DNA of 7,322 bases from Hydrogenophilales bacterium RIFOXYD1_FULL_62_11 (GTDB lineage: Bacteria > Pseudomonadota > Gammaproteobacteria > Burkholderiales > Thiobacillaceae), in NCBI GenBank assembly GCA_001802655.1, contig MGZO01000131.1, positions 1 to 7,322 of the forward strand, read 5' to 3'. The position numbers were made by a program, and so were the translations under genes. Of this stretch, positions 1-4,928 are shown piece by piece. The notes below the pieces were generated by a model. The model ran no database searches, was not told the DNA's origin, and worked only from the letters and a program-made list of their open reading frames with translations. The stretch's first letter is position 1. The number at the start of each line of letters is the position of its first letter.

Positions 1-1347
1 CGGGGTAGGCGCAGCGCGGCTGGCGGCAGGTTTGGCGTTGCCACTCGCTGCGGGTTTGCCTTGCGGCGCGCGCCCGGAGGCATTGCGGCCGCCGCCGGGT
101 TGCCCCTGACCTTGACGTGGGCCGCCGCGACCTTGCGGCGGACGCGGCGGGCGTTCATCCGACATCAGGTCGGCCTTGGCGGGTGCGATGAAGCCGGGTT
201 CGATTTCGACCCGCACGATGGAACGCTTGATCAGTTTCTCGATATCGCGCAGGTAGCTCATTTCCTCGTCGTCTACCAGCGACAGCGCCGAGCCGGTGCT
301 GCCGGCGCGGCCGGTGCGGCCGATGCGATGGACGTAGTCTTCCGCCACGTTGGGTAACTCGAAGTTCACCACCTGCGGCAGCTGGTCGATGTCGATGCCG
401 CGTGCGGCGATGTCGGTTGCCACCAGCACGCGCACGCTGCCGTCCTTGAAACTGGCCAGCGCCTTGGTACGTGCCGACTGGCTCTTGTTGCCGTGGATCG
501 CGGCGGCGGTGATGCCATCCTTGATCAGCTTTTCGGCCAGCTTGTTGGCGCCGTGCTTGGTGCGGGTGAAGACCAGCACCTGCTGCCAGTCGTGGTGCCT
601 GATCAGGTGCGCCAGCAAATCGCGCTTGTGCGCCTGGGGCACGCGGTGCATCGACTGCTCGATCACCTCGACCGTGGTGTTGCGGCGCGCGACTTCAACG
701 CTTTTCGGGTTGTTCAGCAGGCCGTTGGCGAGGGTGCGGATTTCGTCGGAAAAGGTCGCCGAGAACAGCAGGGTCTGGCGCTGTTTCGGCACCACAGCAA
801 GCACTTTCTTGATGTCGCGGATGAAGCCCATGTCGAGCATGCGGTCGGCTTCGTCTAGCACCAGGATTTCGATGCCGGACAAGTCCACCGTCTTCTGTCC
901 CATGTGGTCGAGCAGGCGGCCCGGTGTGGCAACCAGAATATCCACACGCGATTTCAACGCCTTGAATTGCGGATTGATGTTGACGCCGCCGAACATCACC
1001 ATCGAGGTGAGCGACAGGTATTTTCCGTAAGTCTTGACCGATTCCTCGACCTGCGCGGCGAGTTCGCGCGTCGGCACCAGGATCAGGCAGCGCGGGCGGC
1101 CCGGCTTGGGCGCCTGCGCGGCACGCGTCGACAGATGATGCAGGATCGGCAGGGTGAAGCCGGCGGTCTTGCCGGTGCCGGTTTGCGCCGCGGCGAGCAG
1201 GTCACCGCCGGCCAGCACTTGCGGGATCGCCTGCGCCTGGATCGGCGTGGGCGAGGTGTAGCCGGCGTCATGAATTGCACGCAAAATGGGTTCGGCCAGG
1301 CCGAGCTCGACAAAAGCCGGGCTGGCAGTGTTTGTTTCTGTAGTCAT
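1..1347 (-). CDS. rhlE: ATP-dependent DEAD-box RNA helicase RhlE (3' end cut by window edge)
   Basis: The minus-strand frame is open from ATG at 1347-1345 to base 1, giving 449 residues without a stop. All helicase motifs are visible in order: Q motif (F12 to Q37, with GYTSPTPIQ), motif I AQTGTGKT at 54-61, PTRELA 92-97, GG 120-121, TPGR 141-144, DEAD 165-168, SAT 196-198, VFTRT near 259, ATDIAARGID 310-319 and HRIGRTGR 340-347. The core ends near 384. A disordered tail rich in Gly, Arg, Pro, Gln and later Ala/Lys follows, typical of RhlE, and runs past the edge. AGGA (complement of 1355-1358) sits 7 bases before the ATG and supports this start. The family unwinds short RNA duplexes and acts in ribosome assembly and RNA decay in the cytoplasm. 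RhlE rather than SrmB, DeaD or RhlB is inferred from the core sequence and tail style. tRNA-Val lies 182 bases upstream on the same strand. Confidence 0.95.
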   Translation of the reverse strand, partial: MTTETNTASPAFVELGLAEPILRAIHDAGYTSPTPIQAQAIPQVLAGGDLLAAAQTGTGKTAGFTLPILHHLSTRAAQAPKPGRPRCLILVPTRELAAQVEESVKTYGKYLSLTSMVMFGGVNINPQFKALKSRVDILVATPGRLLDHMGQKTVDLSGIEILVLDEADRMLDMGFIRDIKKVLAVVPKQRQTLLFSATFSDEIRTLANGLLNNPKSVEVARRNTTVEVIEQSMHRVPQAHKRDLLAHLIRHHDWQQVLVFTRTKHGANKLAEKLIKDGITAAAIHGNKSQSARTKALASFKDGSVRVLVATDIAARGIDIDQLPQVVNFELPNVAEDYVHRIGRTGRAGSTGSALSLVDDEEMSYLRDIEKLIKRSIVRVEIEPGFIAPAKADLMSDERPPRPPQGRGGPRQGQGQPGGGRNASGRAPQGKPAASGNAKPAASRAAPTP

Positions 1348-1420
1348 GTATGTGTCCTGCGACGGCCTGTTGCGCGGGGTGCTTGAATACCCAAAGGGCA
1401 TAAATAAAAAGCGGCGGCAA

Positions 1421-1482
1421 CACCAATCGGGGCAGAAGAATCGTGATCGGATGATCGGGTATAAAACCCGCGACGATTGGTG
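1421..1482. repeat. 9-bp inverted repeat enclosing a 5-bp hairpin, rhlE leader
   Basis: CACCAATCG at 1421-1429 is the exact reverse complement of CGATTGGTG at 1474-1482. Inside lies CGGGT-ATAAA-ACCCG (1456-1470), a small hairpin. The element sits between tRNA-Val and rhlE, both on the minus strand. In that direction the outer repeat is followed about 9 bases later by a T-rich run (complement of 1401-1410). It could be a leaky terminator or 3' structure of the tRNA transcript, or structure in the rhlE 5' leader. The 44-base interval between the arms is large for a classical terminator. No clean sigma-70 promoter for rhlE was found here; TTATAC (complement of 1459-1464), inside the small hairpin, is a weak -10 candidate. 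Confidence 0.45.
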
Positions 1483-1529
1483 GAAGCGGGGTGTCTGGAC
1501 TTGTACCTGCCAGACAGGAGGCGTTCGGG

Positions 1530-1604
1530 TGGTGGGCAGTACAGGGTTTGAACCTGTGACCCCCGCCGTGTGAAGGCGATGCTCTACCGCTGAGCTAACT
1601 GCCC
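1530..1604 (-). tRNA. tRNA-Val (anticodon CAC)
   Basis: On the minus strand a full cloverleaf folds in 75 bases. The acceptor GGGCAGT pairs with ACTGCCC, the D stem GCTC pairs with GAGC around a 7-base loop, and the anticodon stem TCGCC pairs with GGCGG with one G-U. The T arm is ACAGG-TTCAAAC-CCTGT. Discriminator A73 and an encoded CCA end it at 1530. The anticodon loop is TTCACAC, so the anticodon is CAC (1570-1572), reading the valine codon GUG. E. coli lacks a Val-CAC gene and reads GUG with its UAC isoacceptor, so this is an extra, dedicated tRNA. It is divergent from gltX, and a promoter lies immediately upstream. Confidence 0.95.
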
Positions 1605-1617
1605 CGAAGCGGCGCGA

Positions 1618-1646
1618 ATTAAACCACAACCGGGCGGGCAAGGCAA
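1618..1646 (-). promoter_or_regulatory. Sigma-70 type promoter of tRNA-Val
   Basis: Read on the minus strand, TTGCCT (complement of 1641-1646, 4 of 6 to the -35 consensus) and TTTAAT (complement of 1618-1623, 5 of 6 to -10) are separated by exactly 17 bases. Transcription would start near 1611, about 7 bases before the mature 5' end of the tRNA at 1604, as expected for a bacterial tRNA gene. The stretch between -10 and tRNA is GC-rich, which fits stringent control of stable RNA genes; that regulation is inferred. Confidence 0.65.
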
Positions 1647-1666
1647 TTTTGCTGCGCGCGATCCGG

Positions 1667-1672
1667 TAAAAT
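1667..1672 (+). promoter_or_regulatory. Candidate -10 box of gltX
   Basis: TAAAAT matches the sigma-70 -10 consensus at 5 of 6 positions and lies 26 bases before the gltX ATG, which predicts a leader of only about 20 bases. No good -35 hexamer is present at 16-18 bases upstream; at 17 bases the hexamer is CAATTT. That position overlaps the -35 of the divergent tRNA-Val promoter, so the two promoters may share or compete for polymerase (inference). Confidence 0.35.
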
Positions 1673-1698
1673 GGCGGGCTTTTGCTCCGTCTGCCGCC

Positions 1699-3102
1699 AT
1701 GATCCGCACCCGTTTCGCTCCTTCCCCCACCGGTTTTCTGCACATCGGCGGCGCGCGCACTGCGCTGTTCTCGTGGGCGTTTGCGCGTCATCACGGCGGC
1801 CAGTTCATCCTGCGCATCGAGGACACCGACATCGCCCGTTCCACTCCCGAGGCGGTGCAGGCGATTCTCGACGGCATGGCCTGGCTGGAGCTGAACCACG
1901 ACGAGGGCCCGTTCTACCAGACCAAGCGCCTGTATCGCTACAAGGAAGTGATCGAGCAGATGCTGGCCAACGACCAGGCCTATCTGTGCTACTGCAGCCC
2001 GGAAGAACTGGATGAAATGCGCGAGGCCCAGCGCGTGCGCGGCGACAAACCCCGCTACGACGGCCGCTGGCGCCCCGAACCCGGCAAGACGCTGCCGGTT
2101 CCCCCTTCCGGCGTGCAACCGGTGGTGCGCTTCAAGAATCCCACCGAGGGAACGGTGGCGTGGAAAGATATGGTCAAGGGCGTCATCGAATTCGCCAACG
2201 CCGAACTCGACGACCTCATCATCGCGCGCGGCGACGGCACGCCAACCTACAACTTCTGCGTGGTGGTGGACGACCTGGACATGCAGATCAGCCATGTCAT
2301 TCGCGGCGACGATCACGTCAACAATACCCCGCGCCAGATCAATATCCTCAAGGCGCTCGGCGCGACCGTGCCGCAATACGCCCACCTGTCGATGATCCTC
2401 GGCGACGATGGTACCAAGCTGTCGAAGCGCCACGGCGCGGTGTCGGTGATGCAGTATTCAGACGAAGGCTATCTGCCGGAAGCGGTCATCAACTACCTGG
2501 CGCGGCTCGGCTGGTCACACGGCGACGCCGAGATTTTTAACCGCGAGCAGTTCGTACAGTGGTTTGACCTCGACCACATCACGTCGTCGGCAGGGCAGTT
2601 CAACACCGAAAAATTGCGCTGGCTTAATCAGCACTACATCAAGGCCGCCGATGACACGCGGCTGGCCGGCCTTACCCGACCCTTCCTGGTGCGCAGCGGC
2701 GCCAACCCCGATGACGGTCCCGAACTTTCATTGGTGTGTGCGCTGGTCAAGGAGCGCGCTGCGACGATCGAGGAACTCGCTGACGCCGCCACGCTGTTCT
2801 ACCGCACTCTGCATCCCTCCGCCGAACTGCTGGCGCTGCATGTCACTGCCGAAGTGTTGCCTGCATTAAGCGAACTGGTTGAGCGCTTCAAGGCGTTGAG
2901 CTGGGGGCGCAGCGCCATCAGCACCGCGCTCAAGGAGACGCTGGCCGCCCACGGCCTCAAAATGCCCAAGCTGGCGATGCCGGTGCGCGTCTTGGTGACA
3001 GGCGAACCGCAAACCCCGGCCATCGACGCCACGCTGGAACTGATCGGCCAGGACAAGGTGGTGACGCGGCTTGAGGCCGGGCTGAAGGCGGCTCAAGCCT
3101 GA
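1699..3102 (+). CDS. gltX: Glutamyl-tRNA synthetase GltX
   Basis: This is a 467-residue class I aminoacyl-tRNA synthetase, close to the 471 residues of E. coli GltX. It ligates glutamate to tRNA-Glu with ATP in the cytosol; charged tRNA also feeds haem synthesis where the C5 pathway is used. The N-terminus RTRFAPSPTGFLHIGG carries the HIGH-type motif HIGG at 15-18. The KMSKS-type motif is KLSKR at 240-244, preceded by DDGT. The C-terminal half (about 310-467) is the helical anticodon-binding region. Near residues 97-126 only the first two cysteines of the E. coli zinc site remain (C97, C99); the later Cys and His positions are W124 and P126. The start is fixed by the conserved N-terminus, yet no Shine-Dalgarno precedes it. 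A small hairpin (3090-3105) spans the stop codon. Whether the enzyme also charges tRNA-Gln cannot be read here. Confidence 0.97.
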   Translation: MIRTRFAPSPTGFLHIGGARTALFSWAFARHHGGQFILRIEDTDIARSTPEAVQAILDGMAWLELNHDEGPFYQTKRLYRYKEVIEQMLANDQAYLCYCSPEELDEMREAQRVRGDKPRYDGRWRPEPGKTLPVPPSGVQPVVRFKNPTEGTVAWKDMVKGVIEFANAELDDLIIARGDGTPTYNFCVVVDDLDMQISHVIRGDDHVNNTPRQINILKALGATVPQYAHLSMILGDDGTKLSKRHGAVSVMQYSDEGYLPEAVINYLARLGWSHGDAEIFNREQFVQWFDLDHITSSAGQFNTEKLRWLNQHYIKAADDTRLAGLTRPFLVRSGANPDDGPELSLVCALVKERAATIEELADAATLFYRTLHPSAELLALHVTAEVLPALSELVERFKALSWGRSAISTALKETLAAHGLKMPKLAMPVRVLVTGEPQTPAIDATLELIGQDKVVTRLEAGLKAAQA

Positions 3103-3105
3103 GCC
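3090..3105 (+). other. 6-bp hairpin over the gltX stop codon
   Basis: GGCTCA (3090-3095) pairs with TGAGCC (3100-3105) around the loop AGCC, and the gltX stop TGA is inside the right arm. No T-run follows, so this is not a convincing intrinsic terminator. The gltX message may simply continue into the tRNA-Thr unit and end at its terminator. The hairpin also covers the expected -35 region of the tRNA-Thr promoter. Confidence 0.35.
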
Positions 3106-3115
3106 ATTCCACGTG

Positions 3116-3121
3116 TATAAT
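3116..3121 (+). promoter_or_regulatory. -10 box of the tRNA-Thr promoter
   Basis: A perfect TATAAT hexamer lies 14 bases before the mature 5' end of tRNA-Thr and 13 bases after the gltX stop. The predicted start is near 3128, giving an 8-base leader. The stretch just after it, GCGCGC, is the GC-rich discriminator typical of stringently controlled tRNA genes. The matching -35 (3093-3098, TCAAGC at 17 bases) is poor and falls within the end of gltX. Confidence 0.6.
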
Positions 3122-3135
3122 GCGCGCTGTTTTTC

Positions 3136-3211
3136 GCCGATGTAGCTCAGTTGGTAGAGCAGCGCATTCGTAATGCGAAGGTCGCCAGTTCGATTCCGGC
3201 CATCGGCACCA
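3136..3211 (+). tRNA. tRNA-Thr (anticodon CGT)
   Basis: The 76-base cloverleaf has acceptor GCCGATG pairing with CATCGGC, D stem GCTC/GAGC, anticodon loop TTCGTAA, T loop TTCGATT, discriminator A and encoded CCA. The anticodon CGT (3169-3171) reads the threonine codon ACG. The 5' half matches what I recall of E. coli thrW almost base for base. The T stem GCCAG/CCGGC contains an A-C mismatch at canonical pair 52:62. The outer anticodon-stem pair (27:43) is G-A, as in thrW. It forms a short unit with its own promoter and terminator between gltX and trhP. Confidence 0.96.
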
Positions 3212-3218
3212 GTTGTAA

Positions 3219-3245
3219 AAAACGCCGCTCAATGAGCGGCGTTTT
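3219..3245 (+). terminator. Intrinsic terminator after tRNA-Thr
   Basis: A 12-bp perfect stem (3219-3230 with 3234-3245) closes a three-base AAT loop. Its GC core is CGCCGCTC, flanked by an A-run on the left and TTTTGTTTG on the right. It begins 8 bases after the tRNA CCA. The A-run would also supply a T-run for minus-strand transcripts. The core is nearly identical to that of the terminator at 4876-4922. Confidence 0.9.
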
Positions 3246-3380
3246 GTTTGGGACGTTCTGTGACATCGTGCTTTTCGCCTGTAGAGCAGAGGCTACACAG
3301 GGGTGAAGGCGGCTGGCCTTCATCCTGGCTTGCGATCCGCGTTCATCTATACCCGGTCATTCCACTTGAGGCACTCCGCC
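3246..3380 (+). other. trhP leader with two small hairpins
   Basis: The 135 bases between the tRNA-Thr terminator and the chosen trhP start hold no gene I can support. TGTAG/CTACA forms one weak hairpin around 3280-3297. TGAAGGC (3304-3310) and GCCTTCA (3316-3322) form a 7-bp stem with loop GGCTG. A GTG at 3303 opens the trhP frame 26 codons early, but those codons do not resemble the family. No clear promoter was found; TATACC near 3348 is a weak -10 candidate. Confidence 0.3.
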
Positions 3381-4646
3381 GTGATACGTCAACCCGAATT
3401 GCTCGCCCCCGCCGGTTCGCAAACCATGCTGGAAACCGCACTCGCCTTTGGTGCCGATGCGGTGTATGCCGGCCAGCCGCGCTACAGCCTGCGCGTGCGC
3501 AACAACAGCTTCCGTGACGAAGTCGCGCTGGGCACGGGCATCGAATACGCGCACAGCCGGGGCAAGCTGTTCTATGTCGTCAGCAACATCTTCCCGCACA
3601 ACAGCAAGCTGAAAACCTACCTGGCCGACATGGCGCCGGTCGTCGCCCTCAAGCCCGACGCGCTGATCATGGCCGACCCGGGCCTGATCGACATGGTGCG
3701 CGAAACCTGGCCCGAGATGCCCGTTCACCTGTCAGTCCAGGCCAATACCATCAACTACGCGGCAGTGCGGTTCTGGAAAAAGCTCGGCATTAGCCGCGTC
3801 ATTCTGTCGCGCGAACTCTCGCTCGATCAGGTCGCCGAGATCCGCCAGGAATGTCCGGACATGGAACTGGAGGTTTTCGTCCATGGCGCGTTGTGCATCG
3901 CCTATTCCGGCCGCTGCCTGCTCTCTGGTTATTTCAACCACCGCGACCCCAACCAGGGCGCCTGCACCAACTCCTGCCGCTGGGAATATGATGCCAAGCC
4001 CGCTACCGTTGCGCCGGATGGCGACGTGTATTTGCTGGAAGAGAAGGAACGTCCCGGCAGCTACCTGCCCATCGAGGAAGACGAGCACGGTACCTACATC
4101 CTCAATTCGAAAGACCTGCGCGCCATCGAACACGTACAGCGGTTGACGGAAATCGGCGTCGATTCGCTCAAAATCGAAGGCCGTACCAAGTCGCCTTACT
4201 ATGTGGCGCGCACCTGCCAGAGCTACCGCCAGGCCATCGACGACGCCTTTGCCGGCCGCCCGCTCGACCCGGCCCTACTGCGCGAGCTCGACGGCCTGGC
4301 CAACCGCGGCTATACCGGTGGCTTTTACGAACGCCACCCGGATCGCGAATACCAGAGCTACCTGAAAAGCCACTCCGAATCCGACCGCAGCCTGTATGTC
4401 GGTGATGTCCTGGCGTATGACGCAGCAGGCCTGGCTGACATTGAGGTGAAGAACAGGTTTTCGGTCGGCGACCGCATCGAGCTCATCCATCCCAGGGGCA
4501 ATCAGGAACTGACGATCGCAAGCATGCAGGGCCGGGACGGCACCCCGGTCAGCGTTGCACCAGGTAGCGGCCATCGCGTCAGTATTCCGTTGCCAGCAGG
4601 CTATGAGGGGGCATTTGTTGCGCGCTTTGTTGCTGAGCGTGAATAG
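3381..4646 (+). CDS. trhP: tRNA 5-hydroxyuridine synthesis protein TrhP (YegQ, peptidase U32 family)
   Basis: The 421-residue product follows E. coli YegQ closely: PELLAPAG at the start, then AVYAGQPRYSLRVRNN, DALIMADPGL, HLSVQAN, RVILSRELSL, NSKDLRAIEHV and LKIEGRTKS. The U32 signature EVFVHGALCIAYSGRCLLS is complete at 164-182. Cysteines C172, C179, C195 and C199 are candidate iron-sulphur ligands. In E. coli and Bacillus such proteins are needed, with prephenate, to form 5-hydroxyuridine at tRNA wobble position 34, the first step toward cmo5U or mcmo5U; the peptidase name is historical. GTG at 3381 is chosen because TTGAGG ends 9 bases before it and because the protein then begins where YegQ does. 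A GTG at 3303 would add 26 unmatched residues. The gene is shorter than the 453 residues of YegQ, mainly through a shorter segment after residue 203. It appears to stand alone and ends at the palindrome at 4876. Confidence 0.93.
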   Translation: MIRQPELLAPAGSQTMLETALAFGADAVYAGQPRYSLRVRNNSFRDEVALGTGIEYAHSRGKLFYVVSNIFPHNSKLKTYLADMAPVVALKPDALIMADPGLIDMVRETWPEMPVHLSVQANTINYAAVRFWKKLGISRVILSRELSLDQVAEIRQECPDMELEVFVHGALCIAYSGRCLLSGYFNHRDPNQGACTNSCRWEYDAKPATVAPDGDVYLLEEKERPGSYLPIEEDEHGTYILNSKDLRAIEHVQRLTEIGVDSLKIEGRTKSPYYVARTCQSYRQAIDDAFAGRPLDPALLRELDGLANRGYTGGFYERHPDREYQSYLKSHSESDRSLYVGDVLAYDAAGLADIEVKNRFSVGDRIELIHPRGNQELTIASMQGRDGTPVSVAPGSGHRVSIPLPAGYEGAFVARFVAERE

Positions 4647-4875
4647 GGAATACCGTTTTCGACACGTTATTGATTCGGCCAGATGTGGTTTGAAGTGGCC
4701 AGGAATCCGATTCAATGATGCAAGGTCGGGAAGATGAACAGGCCGAAGCAATAATCAATTAAAACAGCGCCCTATTGAGACGGCACAATGAACCTGCCTG
4801 CCTCAAAGCTCTTGCAAACCAATACGGCTTCAAACTTTTTCGTGCCGTCTCAATGGCGACTCCTGCCATGGGTAC
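4647..4875. other. Non-coding gap between convergent genes
   Basis: After trhP, about 230 bases carry no gene I can support. Short open frames starting near 4555, 4775 and 4788 either continue trhP shadows or run through the terminator palindrome, and none has a ribosome site or family resemblance. AT content is higher than in the neighbours, with AATAATCAATTAAAA near 4750-4764. The one structured part is the inverted repeat at 4768-4858. The region may be trhP 3' UTR or hold a small RNA; neither can be decided here. Confidence 0.5.
4768..4858. repeat. 13-bp perfect inverted repeat with 55-base loop
   Basis: ATTGAGACGGCAC at 4774-4786 is the exact reverse complement of GTGCCGTCTCAAT at 4842-4854. 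If the two bases CT (4772-4773) are bulged, CGCC (4768-4771) also pairs with GGCG (4855-4858), giving 17 pairs in all. The loop is AT-rich compared with the neighbours and contains no obvious gene. No clear flanking target duplication is visible, so a miniature transposon is not demonstrated. It lies 17 bases before the terminator palindrome, so a plus-strand transcript would end in two stacked hairpins. Confidence 0.75.
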
Positions 4876-4922
4876 CCCAAATGAAAAAACGCCGCTCAAT
4901 AAGCGGCGTTTTTTCATTTGGG
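4876..4922. terminator. Bidirectional terminator, 21-bp perfect palindrome
   Basis: Bases 4876-4896 pair perfectly with 4902-4922 around the loop CAATA. From inside out the stem has the GC core CGCCGCT/AGCGGCG, six A-T pairs and then CCCAAATG/CATTTGGG. Either strand gives a GC-rich hairpin followed by six T residues, so it should stop trhP transcripts coming from the left and those of the minus-strand gene coming from the right. It ends only 6 bases from the stop codon of that gene (4929-4931). Confidence 0.92.
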
Positions 4923-4928
4923 AGATTC

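Noticed and set aside
1..180. GC-rich low-complexity sequence as a repeat array
   Set aside because: It encodes the Gly/Arg/Pro/Gln-rich tail of RhlE in frame and has no regular repeat unit.
61..1386. Several plus-strand frames over 1-1386
   Set aside because: They lie opposite rhlE, whose complete set of helicase motifs shows which strand is coding.
1493..1515. GTCTGG/CCAGAC hairpin as a tRNA-Val terminator
   Set aside because: The 6-bp stem has an 11-base loop and no T-run follows on the minus strand.
1286..1573. Plus-strand frame ending in GSTGFEPVTPAV
   Set aside because: The last residues are the translated complement of tRNA-Val, a common false gene, and the rest covers the rhlE start and leader.
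2957..3232. Minus-strand frame containing WCRWPESNWRPSHYECAALPTELHR
   Set aside because: This is the translated complement of tRNA-Thr plus the gltX end, another well-known spurious protein type.
3136..3260. tRNA-Thr as an integration site, since E. coli thrW is a known attachment site
   Set aside because: No integrase, no repeated tRNA 3' end and no foreign-looking segment follow; trhP is a housekeeping gene directly downstream.
3732..4133. Minus-strand frames inside trhP (also 3357-3728 and 4275-4751)
   Set aside because: They are antisense to a clearly recognised TrhP/YegQ sequence and have no family likeness of their own.
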